From Spirochaetales bacterium (GTDB lineage: Bacteria; Spirochaetota; Spirochaetia; JAGLYY01): a stretch of DNA of 5,365 nt. Location of the stretch: contig JAGLYY010000206.1 of NCBI GenBank assembly GCA_023131935.1, positions 1 to 5,365 of the forward strand, given 5' to 3'. The translations under genes were made by a program, and so were the position numbers. Shown piece by piece: positions 1-5,365 of this stretch (its first letter is position 1; each line of letters begins with the position of its first letter). The notes under the pieces are model-generated. The model was not told the origin of the DNA. It searched no databases and saw only the letters and a program-made list of their open reading frames with translations.

Positions 1-5
1 GCTGC

Positions 6-1757
6 CTATTTCCTGTACAGAGGCCTTGCCTCATAATGAGTGTGGAGAAGTTTATGTGATTTCTCCGACAGAGGCGCCCCGAGAAACTCTTCGTAAACTT
101 TCATGATATCAGGATTCAGGTGGGATTTCCGGATGACACTCTTCTCATCATCAGTGTAGATTCCTTCGATCCTCTTCCGACGGATCTCATCATCGGTACC
201 ATAAGGCTGACCACCGCCGGCGATGCATCCCCCCTTACATGCCATTACTTCGATGAAGTGGTAGGGAGGATCCTCCCCCTTCCCCCTGGCATTCCGGATC
301 TTTTCAAGAACACTCTGAACATTGGCAACTCCATGGGCAACCGCGACCCGAACCTTCGTGCCTTTGATATCGATCTCAGCCTCTTTGATGCCATCAGTTC
401 CCCGGACATCATGGAAATTGACATCCTCAAGTTCCTCTTTGGTCACCAGGTGATACGCGGTCCGCAGGGCCGCTTCCATAACACCACCGGTAACACCGAA
501 GATCGTACCGGCTCCACTGTACCGGCCAAGGGGACTATCAGCCTCCTCTGCCGGAAGGGTCTCAAAGTCGATACCCGAAGACTTTATCATCCTGGCAAGT
601 TCCCGTGTCGTAAGAGAAATATCGGTTGCCTGTATCCCCTCCAGCAGCATTGCGTCAGAGCGGCTGATTTCATACTTCTTGGCAGTACAAGGCATGATGG
701 AAACCATAAAGATTTTTTCAGGATCAAGCCCCATCTTCTCCGCCCAGTATGTCTTTGTCATAGCGCTCATCATCTCCTGGGGAGATTTCGCGGTAGAAAA
801 GTTAGGAATCATGTCATTCCAGTACTTCTCCATATAATCTACCCAGGCGGGACAACAGCTGGTAATCAGGGGCAATTCCCCCTCCCCATGGGCAAACCGT
901 TCCACGAACTCAGATGCCTCCTCCATGATGGTGAGGTCCGCTGAAAAGTTGGTATCGAATATGGTATCGAATCCAAGCTTCCTCAAGGAAGCGTAGACCT
1001 TTCCGGTAACAACCTCACCCGGTTCGTACCCGAAGGGTTCGCCCAGGGCAACACGGACCGCGGGAGCAATCTGTACTACCGTATGGATTTCCGGGTCCCG
1101 AATCGCTTCAAAGACCTCCTCTGTATCATCCCGCTCATAAATTGCGCCGACAGGACAGTGGGCGGAACACTGGCCGCATTTGATACAGGGACTCTCATTG
1201 AGGAGTACATCCCCCGCGGGAGCCATCCGGGTCTCTTCACCACGGTTTAAGAACTCCAATGCCCAAACGTTCTGAAGCTGCTGACACACAAGGACACAGC
1301 GTCCACAGTTCACACACTTCCAGGGATTGAAAACAATGGAGGGGGTAGATTTATCTATCGGAATGTCCTTAAGCCGTTTCTCAAAAGGTACATCGCGGAT
1401 TCCGAAGTCAGCCGCAAGGGTCTGCAGTTCACAGTCGCCATTCCGGCCGCACTGCAGGCAGTCGTTGGGATGGGTAGAGAGGATCAGTTCGAGAGTTGTT
1501 TTCCGTACTTCGTGGAGTTCCGGATCGTGAGTTATGATCTTCATTCCCTCGGATGCTTCCGCCGCGCAGGCCCGGAGGAGCTTGGGAGATCCTTCAAGTT
1601 TCACTACACAGAGACCGCACGCGGCCCAGGGTTCCAAATCTGAATGATAGCAGAGCTTCGGAACCTTGATGTAAGCTTTTTCAGCCGCCTTGAGGATGGT
1701 GGTCCCCTCCTCAACCTGAACGGGCTGTCCGTTTATCATAAGGTTTATCATTTTCAC
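6..1757 (-). CDS. hydA: [FeFe] hydrogenase catalytic subunit HydA (NAD/ferredoxin-dependent, group A3-like)
   Basis: Cytoplasmic H2-forming/H2-oxidising subunit, 583 aa. Seen in order: a plant-type [2Fe-2S] domain (C36, C47, C50, C64); a His-ligated [4Fe-4S] motif (H96, C100, C103, C109); two ferredoxin-type [4Fe-4S] motifs (C148/151/154/158 and C191/194/197/201); and the H-cluster domain with TSCCPAW (299-305), MPCTAKKYE (355-363) and EVMACKGGCIAGGGQP (503-518). H-cluster ligands are C302, C357, C507 and C511. Residues aligning with the Clostridium pasteurianum CpI proton path (C299, E279, E282, R286, S319) are kept as C301, E280, E283, R287 and S321, so the enzyme looks active. It lacks the C-terminal [2Fe-2S] extension I recall in the 645-aa Thermotoga maritima HydA. 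Start: GTG at 1757, preferred over ATG at 1751 because AAGGAGGAG (1772-1764) sits 6 nt upstream. Stop TAG at 8-6. Last gene of the operon visible here; 13 nt after hydB. Family assignment is very secure; bifurcating function is inferred from its partners. Confidence 0.97.
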   Translation of the reverse strand: MKMINLMINGQPVQVEEGTTILKAAEKAYIKVPKLCYHSDLEPWAACGLCVVKLEGSPKLLRACAAEASEGMKIITHDPELHEVRKTTLELILSTHPNDCLQCGRNGDCELQTLAADFGIRDVPFEKRLKDIPIDKSTPSIVFNPWKCVNCGRCVLVCQQLQNVWALEFLNRGEETRMAPAGDVLLNESPCIKCGQCSAHCPVGAIYERDDTEEVFEAIRDPEIHTVVQIAPAVRVALGEPFGYEPGEVVTGKVYASLRKLGFDTIFDTNFSADLTIMEEASEFVERFAHGEGELPLITSCCPAWVDYMEKYWNDMIPNFSTAKSPQEMMSAMTKTYWAEKMGLDPEKIFMVSIMPCTAKKYEISRSDAMLLEGIQATDISLTTRELARMIKSSGIDFETLPAEEADSPLGRYSGAGTIFGVTGGVMEAALRTAYHLVTKEELEDVNFHDVRGTDGIKEAEIDIKGTKVRVAVAHGVANVQSVLEKIRNARGKGEDPPYHFIEVMACKGGCIAGGGQPYGTDDEIRRKRIEGIYTDDEKSVIRKSHLNPDIMKVYEEFLGAPLSEKSHKLLHTHYEARPLYRK

Positions 1758-1763
1758 CGTTTA

Positions 1764-1772
1764 CTCCTCCTT
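1764..1772 (-). promoter_or_regulatory. hydA ribosome-binding site overlapping the hydB stop
   Basis: Minus-strand AAGGAGGAG overlaps the hydB TAA (1773-1771) by two bases. It is 6 nt from GTG at 1757 but 12 nt from ATG at 1751, which favours the GTG start. The overlap suggests that ribosomes finishing hydB help start hydA. Confidence 0.75.
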
Positions 1773-3558
1773 AACCGACCGCTACCGCGTTGAACTTACA
1801 GACGTTGTAACATTCACCGCATTTGATACACTCGACTTGATTGATCAGATGGGGCATCCGCCGCTCGCCGCTGATACAGCCGACAGGACACGCCCGGGCA
1901 CAGACACCGCAGCCGATACACTTGTCCTCGATAATCTCGTAGCTGATAAGAGATTTACATTTCCCGGCCGGGCATTTCTTCTCTTCGATGTGTTGCCGGT
2001 ATTCTTCGCCGAAGTAGCGGAGGGTTGAGAGAATAGGATTCGGAGCTGTCTGCCCGAGACCGCAGAGTGAGACCCGCTGCATGGCGTGGCCGATCCTCTT
2101 CATCTTCGCGATGTCTTCCATCTCGCCGTTGCCTTTAGAGATTTTATCGAGGATATTGAACAGGGTTTTACCCCCGATTCGGCAGGGAGCACATTTTCCG
2201 CAGGATTCATCTACGGTAAATTCAAGATAAAACTTGGAGACATCGACCATACAGTCGCTTTCATCCATTATGATCATTCCGCCGGAACCCATGATCGATC
2301 CCAGCTTACCTAGCTGATCATAATCGATAGGGGTATCGAGGTATTCCTCGGTAATCACTCCGCCTGAGGGACCACCGGTCTGAACAGCTTTGAACTTTTT
2401 ACCACCAGGAACTCCTCCGCCGATGTTGTAGATAATGTCCCGCAGGGTTGTCCCCATGGGAACTTCCACTAGTCCGGAGTTCTGGATTCTACCGGTAAGG
2501 GCGAAGACCTTCGTGCCTGTGGAACCCTCCGTTCCGATTTTAGCGAACCAGTCGCCTCCCCGGGTAATGATGACAGGGATGTTGGCCCAGGTTTCAACAT
2601 TATTGATAACCGTTGGCTTACCCCATAACCCTTTTACCGCGGGGAAGGGAGGGCGTGGTACCGGCATACCCCGTTTCCCCTCGACTGACGCGAGCAGTGC
2701 GGTTTCTTCACCGCAGACAAAAGCCCCAGCCCCAAGACGCAGTTCAATATCAAAGGAGAAATCGGTACCGAGAATGTTGTCACCCAGGAGCCCGAGCTCC
2801 TTTGCCTGGTCAATCGCCCGGTTCAGCCTGTCGATCGCCAGGGGGTATTCCGCCCGGATATAAATGTAACCCTGATTGGCCCCGACCGTATGTCCGGCAA
2901 TAGCCATTGATTCGAGAACGCTGTGGGGGTCCCCTTCGAGGACACTCCGGTCCATATAGGCGCCTGGATCTCCCTCATCGGCGTTGCAGACTACATATTT
3001 CTGCTTTTCATCTACAACCCTGGAAAATTCCCATTTTCTCCAGGTAGGAAATCCGGCACCGCCTCTGCCCCGAAGTCCCGATTTCTTCATTTCTTCAATA
3101 ACATCATCGGGGGTCATCTCGAAAAGGACTTTTTCAAGAGCCAGGTATCCGTCACGGGCGATGTACTCAGTTATTTCCTCAGGATTAATGGCCCCGCAAT
3201 TCCTAAGAACAATTCGAAACTGTTTCTGGTAGAAACTTAAGTCCTTTATCCTTACATTTACTTTACTTTCTTCTTCCCGGTAGCGAAGCCTTTCAACAGG
3301 TTTACCTTTTACGATATGTGCCTCGACAATCTCTTCAGCATCCTCCGGGGTTACCTCTACATAAAAGGTTTCATCGGGAAGAATCTTTACCACAGGCCCC
3401 ACGGCGCAAAACCCGAAACAACCCGATTTTACAACCTGTATATCAGCCATGAGCCCCCTATGCTCTACCGCATGAATAAGCTTTCGGAAGAGGTCGTCCC
3501 CTTTATTCGAATCGCACTCTACTCCGCCGCAAACCAGTATATAGTGTTTATACGCCAT
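1771..3558 (-). CDS. hydB: NuoF-like hydrogenase subunit HydB (FMN/NADH-binding, electron bifurcating)
   Basis: Flavin subunit that exchanges electrons with NAD(H) and is the probable bifurcation site; 595 aa, close to the 626 aa I recall for Thermotoga HydB. Numbering from the chosen start: N-terminal thioredoxin-like [2Fe-2S] domain (C10, C15, C47, C51); NuoF core with FMN/NADH signatures GRGGAGFP (164-171), CNADEGDPG (191-199) and CGEETALL (282-289); the NuoF [4Fe-4S] motif CGKCAPC (C453, C456, C459) closed by C499; a CPAGKC pair (C529, C534); and a C-terminal 2x[4Fe-4S] ferredoxin domain (C547/550/553/557 and C577/580/583/587). Start: ATG at 3558, 2 nt after the upstream stop, with GGGGAAAGG about 7 nt before it. 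An in-frame ATG at 3576 would add six residues and overlap the upstream gene, but has no well-spaced ribosome-binding site. Distinguished from complex I NuoF by the fused N- and C-terminal cluster domains and by adjacent hydA. Confidence 0.97.
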   Translation of the reverse strand: MAYKHYILVCGGVECDSNKGDDLFRKLIHAVEHRGLMADIQVVKSGCFGFCAVGPVVKILPDETFYVEVTPEDAEEIVEAHIVKGKPVERLRYREEESKVNVRIKDLSFYQKQFRIVLRNCGAINPEEITEYIARDGYLALEKVLFEMTPDDVIEEMKKSGLRGRGGAGFPTWRKWEFSRVVDEKQKYVVCNADEGDPGAYMDRSVLEGDPHSVLESMAIAGHTVGANQGYIYIRAEYPLAIDRLNRAIDQAKELGLLGDNILGTDFSFDIELRLGAGAFVCGEETALLASVEGKRGMPVPRPPFPAVKGLWGKPTVINNVETWANIPVIITRGGDWFAKIGTEGSTGTKVFALTGRIQNSGLVEVPMGTTLRDIIYNIGGGVPGGKKFKAVQTGGPSGGVITEEYLDTPIDYDQLGKLGSIMGSGGMIIMDESDCMVDVSKFYLEFTVDESCGKCAPCRIGGKTLFNILDKISKGNGEMEDIAKMKRIGHAMQRVSLCGLGQTAPNPILSTLRYFGEEYRQHIEEKKCPAGKCKSLISYEIIEDKCIGCGVCARACPVGCISGERRMPHLINQVECIKCGECYNVCKFNAVAVG

Positions 3559-3560
3559 AA

Positions 3561-3965
3561 TTATGCCTTTCCCCATTCCCGAACGATATCAATAGCCGGC
3601 CGGTCATAGACATGCGCGTTTACCAGGGCCTTGCCGAGGATGTGTTTACGCACAATCTTACCCGCGATTGCCGGAGTTACCTGACCATAGATAACAGCAG
3701 GCATCCCCGCCATCTGTACCTCAACAGTAGGCTCCGCGTGGTCAAGACCAATCCCGCCCGAGGATTTAAGAATGACATGTTTCAGATCATGTTCCTTAAT
3801 CTCCTCCTGGAAGGCTTCGAAGGTCTCCCTGGCACCCGAGGCGATTCCACTGGTCCCCATACCGATAGTGATTTGAACTTCCTTTTTTAAAGGATCGCTC
3901 ATGTCCATTTCCTTCTTTTTATCAGCCCGAAGCTTCTGTAAATCTTCTCTCGTCAGTTTTGCCAT
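3561..3965 (-). CDS. HydD-like small hydrogenase-operon protein, cysteine-free thioredoxin-like ferredoxin fold
   Basis: 134 aa, soluble, no signal peptide or membrane segment. Residues 1-28 are a charged, Lys-rich, probably helical extension. From about 30 the sequence follows the (2Fe-2S) thioredoxin-like ferredoxin family: ITIGMGTSGIASGARET (32-48), a predicted helix, then LKSSGGIGLDHAEPTVEV (66-83), and YGQVTPAIAGKIVRKHILG (93-111). Related proteins as I remember them carry Cys in GTCGIA and TGCIGLC. Here these positions are S39, G71 and D75, and the protein has no Cys anywhere, so it cannot bind a normal [2Fe-2S] cluster. It sits between hydC and hydB, the place of the small extra gene in several clostridial/acetogen hyd operons. 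Acetobacterium woodii HydD is, from memory, a small fourth hydrogenase subunit without a recognised cofactor. The likely role is structural or assembly-related in the complex, but this is inferred. Start ATG at 3965 has AAGGAG (3974-3969) 3 nt upstream. TAA at 3563-3561 lies 2 nt before hydB. Confidence 0.85.
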   Translation of the reverse strand: MAKLTREDLQKLRADKKKEMDMSDPLKKEVQITIGMGTSGIASGARETFEAFQEEIKEHDLKHVILKSSGGIGLDHAEPTVEVQMAGMPAVIYGQVTPAIAGKIVRKHILGKALVNAHVYDRPAIDIVREWGKA

Positions 3966-3989
3966 ATTCTCCTTCCTGTTACCTTCGAT

Positions 3990-4475
3990 TTATCCGTCCC
4001 TGTGGGCCGCGATAATTCCTGGAAGCTCCTTTTTCGTGACCTTCCCGTAAACCTTTTCTCCAATGACGATTACCGGCGCGAGGCCGCAGCAGCCAACGCA
4101 ACGGACAGCTTCGATGGAGAACCGTCCATCATCCGTAACCTGGTTCAGGCCAATACCCAGGATATCTTCCAGTTCCTGGATGAGATCCTCTCCCCCCTTG
4201 AGGTAACACGCGGTCCCCATACAGACCTGAATCTGGTTTTTACCAGGTTTTTCCAGCTTAAAGAAGTGATAAAACGTTACGACCCCATAGATCTTCGCCA
4301 ATGGGACCTCGAGAAGCTCAGCTACTTTCATGGCCGCCTTCCGGGGGATGTACCCGATTTCTTCCTGGACCTTGTGGAGTATCATAATAAGATTGCCCTG
4401 TCGGTCCCTCCATTCGTCGATAAATGAAAGCAGGCTATCGGAGAATTCTATTTCCACTTTGGTGTGAACAGACAT
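3990..4475 (-). CDS. hydC: NuoE-like [2Fe-2S] hydrogenase subunit HydC
   Basis: Small electron-transfer subunit that docks on HydB and passes electrons between the flavin module and HydA; 161 aa, the usual length for HydC/NuoE-like subunits. Residues 1-75 form the N-terminal helical bundle, with the family stretch QEEIGYIPRKAAMKVAELL (37-55) and YGVVTFYHFF (63-72). Residues about 80-158 form the thioredoxin-like ferredoxin domain, with cluster ligands C85-x4-C90 (VCMGTACYLKGG) and C126-x3-C130 (RCVGCCGLAPV); C129 is an additional Cys in that loop. The ligand set is complete. First gene of the operon: ATG at 4475, preceded by AGGAGG (4485-4480) with a 4-nt gap. The next gene begins 24 nt after the stop. 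Alternative reading: NuoE of a complex I or a formate dehydrogenase NuoEF module. The downstream hydA and the ferredoxin-extended hydB make the hydrogenase assignment much more likely. Confidence 0.96.
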   Translation of the reverse strand: MSVHTKVEIEFSDSLLSFIDEWRDRQGNLIMILHKVQEEIGYIPRKAAMKVAELLEVPLAKIYGVVTFYHFFKLEKPGKNQIQVCMGTACYLKGGEDLIQELEDILGIGLNQVTDDGRFSIEAVRCVGCCGLAPVIVIGEKVYGKVTKKELPGIIAAHRDG

Positions 4476-4490
4476 CTTTCCTCCTCGTAT

Positions 4491-4504
4491 TTACAAAGAT
4501 GTAA
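4491..4504 (-). promoter_or_regulatory. Palindrome TTACA-N4-TGTAA in the hydC leader
   Basis: TTACAAAGATGTAA has perfect 5-bp arms around a 4-bp centre. It lies 5 bp upstream of the hydC ribosome-binding site and, if the candidate promoter is right, within the transcribed leader. It could be a repressor operator. It does not match the Rex pattern, and chance palindromes of this size are not rare in AT-rich DNA. Confidence 0.35.
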
Positions 4505-4530
4505 TACAATGCGGTTTTTAGGTGTTATTA

Positions 4531-4559
4531 ACTGTAGCGAATTAGAAACTTCTTAGCAA
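4531..4559 (-). promoter_or_regulatory. Candidate sigma-70-type promoter of the hyd operon
   Basis: On the minus strand, TTGCTA (4559-4554) and TACAGT (4536-4531) are separated by 17 bp; each matches the sigma-70 consensus at 4 of 6 positions. Transcription would begin near 4524, giving a leader of about 49 nt before hydC. The match is modest and the region is AT-rich, so chance is a real alternative. Confidence 0.3.
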
Positions 4560-4577
4560 CATTTTATTGTCACTTTT

Positions 4578-4588
4578 ATCATTTTCAC
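4578..4588 (-). repeat. Inverted-repeat copy (GTGAAAATGAT) facing hydC
   Basis: Read on the minus strand this is GTGAAAATGAT, identical to 4808-4818 on the plus strand. With flanks, 17 of 22 positions match (aligning TTCTC... here with TTTTT... near rex). It lies upstream of the candidate hyd promoter and could be a second binding site for the same regulator. Unlike the rex-side copy it has no recognisable second half-site at Rex spacing. Confidence 0.45.
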
Positions 4589-4622
4589 GAGAATTTTATG
4601 ATTACTACACTTATTATGACTC

Positions 4623-4651
4623 TTGTTTTCGTGAATAATATCCTGTATTAT
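4623..4651 (+). promoter_or_regulatory. Candidate distal rex promoter
   Basis: TTGTTT (3 of 6 to the -35 consensus) and TATTAT (5 of 6 to the -10 consensus) are separated by exactly 17 bp. Transcription would start around 4658, at the base of the long hairpin at 4657-4706, and leave a rex leader of about 185 nt. Weak evidence in an AT-rich stretch. Confidence 0.28.
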
Positions 4652-4656
4652 CATAA

Positions 4657-4706
4657 ATACTCAAGTTAGATAAAGCATATTCGGTATTTCTCTAACGATT
4701 GAGTAT
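4657..4706 (+). other. Long bulged hairpin / imperfect palindrome in the rex upstream region
   Basis: ATACTCAA (4657-4664) pairs with TTGAGTAT (4699-4706), GTTAGA (4665-4670) pairs with TCTAAC (4691-4696) across a 2-nt bulge (4697-4698), then after one mismatch AAA (4672-4674) pairs with TTT (4687-4689), leaving a 12-nt loop. That is 17 base pairs. No T-run follows on either strand, so it is not a typical intrinsic terminator. It could be a 5' leader structure of rex mRNA, an operator, or part of a small RNA. Confidence 0.6.
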
Positions 4707-4765
4707 CCCGTTCGTCAGAGATGAGAGGTATAGCTATGTTTTTCACGGGTTTTTCCGCTATAAGA

Positions 4766-4794
4766 TTGATTTATTGATAAGCATAAGTTATTGT
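4766..4794 (+). promoter_or_regulatory. Candidate proximal rex promoter
   Basis: TTGATT (4766-4771) and TATTGT (4789-4794) are 17 bp apart, each 4 of 6 to consensus. The predicted start near 4801 lies immediately before the Rex-box-like site at 4806-4823, an arrangement suited to autorepression. A second candidate, TTGTTT (4623-4628) -17 bp- TATTAT (4646-4651), lies further upstream. The two cannot be ranked by sequence alone. Confidence 0.3.
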
Positions 4795-4805
4795 GTGTTG
4801 AGTTT

Positions 4806-4823
4806 TTGTGAAAATGATTACAT
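4806..4823 (+). promoter_or_regulatory. Candidate Rex operator upstream of rex
   Basis: TTGTGAAAATGATTACAT fits the known Rex pattern TTGTGA-N6-TCACAA with a perfect left half and 4 of 6 in the right half. It lies 18 bp before the rex start codon, just ahead of the ribosome-binding site. Inferred operator for autoregulation; the exact operator of this Rex subtype is not known to me. Confidence 0.45.
4808..4818 (+). repeat. Inverted-repeat copy (GTGAAAATGAT) facing rex
   Basis: Plus-strand partner of the copy at 4578-4588. It forms the core of the Rex-box-like site at 4806-4823. Each copy reads toward its nearest gene. Confidence 0.45.
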
Positions 4824-4841
4824 TAAACCTGGAGAATATAA

Positions 4842-5365
4842 ATGAATAAAGATTTAATTTTACGCTTATCGAAGTATAAACGGTTGTTGCATAAACTCAA
4901 AGCCCTGGGACTGGAACGGGTGTTCTCCAACAATCTTGGAGATGCCATTGGAGTAGCCCCGGCATTAGTGCGGAAGGATTTCTCCCTGCTGAACCTGACA
5001 GGGAACAAGCGTGGTGGATATGAGATCGAAATGCTCATTACCCATCTTGATAAATTACTCGGCAGGGACAAACCAAAAAATGTTGTCGTAGTCGGCTGCG
5101 GCAGGATCGGTCAGGCTCTTATGCGGTATGATGATTTCAATCGGGAGGGACTTCAGATTGTCGCCGGCTTCGACATTAAGCCGGAAGAAGCCCGGAAAAA
5201 TGTAAAAGTGCCGATATATCATGTTGACGAGCTATCCGATTTTGTAAAGAAAAATAAAATCCGGGTTGGTATCATCACAGTCCCTGACTCAGCAGCTACC
5301 GAAGTATTGGATATCCTTATCTCCTCCGGGGCCCGGGGAATCCTCAATTTTTCCGGTGTCGAACT
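4842..5365 (+). CDS. rex: Redox-sensing transcriptional repressor Rex (3' end cut by window edge)
   Basis: DNA-binding repressor that senses NADH/NAD+: NADH binding releases it from operators. 174 residues are visible with no stop before 5365; family proteins are about 210 aa, so roughly 35 residues are missing and the dimer-swapping C-terminal helix is out of view. Residues 8-60 are the winged-helix domain (RLSKYKRLLHKL, then APALVRKDFS and TGNKRGGYE). From about 80 comes a Rossmann fold with the dinucleotide loop GCGRIGQA (85-92), an acidic D111 at the end of the second strand (AGFDIKP), ITVPDSAA (145-152) and the Rex signature ARGILNFSGV (164-173). Start ATG at 4842 is preceded by GGAGA (4831-4835) with a 6-nt gap. 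It diverges from the hydrogenase operon, whose enzyme consumes or makes NADH, so both self-regulation and control of hyd are likely. Family identification is secure; regulation of hyd is inferred from position and candidate operators. Confidence 0.93.
   Translation, partial: MNKDLILRLSKYKRLLHKLKALGLERVFSNNLGDAIGVAPALVRKDFSLLNLTGNKRGGYEIEMLITHLDKLLGRDKPKNVVVVGCGRIGQALMRYDDFNREGLQIVAGFDIKPEEARKNVKVPIYHVDELSDFVKKNKIRVGIITVPDSAATEVLDILISSGARGILNFSGVE

Larger units (their letters stand above)
4476..4841. promoter_or_regulatory. Divergent hydC/rex control region
   Basis: A 366-bp, clearly AT-richer stretch between the start codons of hydC (minus) and rex (plus). I see no protein-coding gene in it. 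It must hold the promoters of both transcription units, and it contains the candidate operators, repeats and hairpin listed separately. No terminator-like hairpin followed by a T-run is visible on either strand, as expected between divergent genes. Confidence 0.85.

Noticed and set aside
120..944. Long plus-strand reading frame (274 codons)
   Set aside because: It lies wholly inside hydA on the opposite strand. Its product shows no recognisable domain, while the minus frame has complete hydrogenase motifs. It is an antisense shadow.
2435..2863. Plus-strand reading frame inside hydB
   Set aside because: Antisense to the FMN/NADH core of hydB; low-complexity Pro/Ser/Arg-rich product typical of a shadow frame.
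4002..4427. Plus-strand reading frame inside hydC
   Set aside because: Covers nearly all of hydC in antisense with no recognisable domain; hydC has all four cluster cysteines and a good ribosome-binding site.
4567..4590. TTGTCA-N12-TCACGA as a Rex operator
   Set aside because: Each half matches 5 of 6 of the Rex pattern, but the 12-bp spacing is wrong for the known 6-bp Rex spacer.
4657..4706. Hairpin as a rho-independent terminator
   Set aside because: No T-run follows on either strand, the stem is AT-rich, and it lies between two divergent genes.
4721..4777. 18-codon plus-strand frame in the intergenic region (ATG at 4721)
   Set aside because: No convincing ribosome-binding site and no recognisable peptide; expected by chance in this stretch.
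4823..5071. Minus-strand reading frame over the rex start
   Set aside because: Antisense to the clearly recognisable winged-helix domain of Rex, with no family resemblance.
1..5365. CRISPR array, insertion sequence, tRNA or rRNA gene
   Set aside because: No regularly spaced direct repeats, transposase-like frame, terminal inverted repeats or RNA-gene signatures were seen.

Overview
The window holds one tight minus-strand operon for a multimeric, ferredoxin- and NAD-dependent [FeFe] hydrogenase (positions 4475 down to 6). A plus-strand gene for the NADH/NAD+-sensing repressor Rex starts at 4842, diverges from the operon and runs off the right edge. The two are separated by a 366-bp AT-rich region (4476-4841) that should carry both promoters and their operators.

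Operon order in the direction of transcription: hydC (NuoE-like [2Fe-2S] subunit, 3990-4475), a small hydD-like gene (3561-3965), hydB (NuoF-like FMN/NADH subunit with added ferredoxin domains, 1771-3558) and hydA (catalytic H-cluster subunit, 6-1757). Gaps are 24, 2 and 13 nt, and the ribosome-binding site of hydA overlaps the hydB stop codon, so the genes are probably co-transcribed and partly translationally coupled. This set matches the HydABC(D) electron-bifurcating/confurcating hydrogenases of fermentative anaerobes. NADH and reduced ferredoxin are oxidised together to make H2, or the reverse. All catalytic and cluster-binding motifs of HydA, HydB and HydC are intact. No H-cluster maturase gene (hydE, hydF, hydG) lies in the window, so these must be elsewhere.

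The control logic is coherent: Rex loses DNA affinity when NADH rises, and the hydrogenase next door consumes NADH. The intergenic region has an 11-bp inverted repeat, one copy on each side and each reading toward its adjacent gene. It also has a Rex-box-like site just before rex, a near-perfect 14-bp palindrome in the hydrogenase leader, and a long bulged hairpin (4657-4706).

The organism is a strictly anaerobic fermenter with moderate GC content. The Rex type and the hyd layout would fit Spirochaetota, with Bacteroidota-like or Clostridia-like lineages as alternatives. This taxonomic guess is inference from remembered family resemblance and is weak.

The oddest points are a HydD-like protein with no cysteine at all despite a [2Fe-2S] thioredoxin-like ferredoxin fold signature, and the unexplained structure in the rex leader. 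The core hydrogenase system itself is of a known type.
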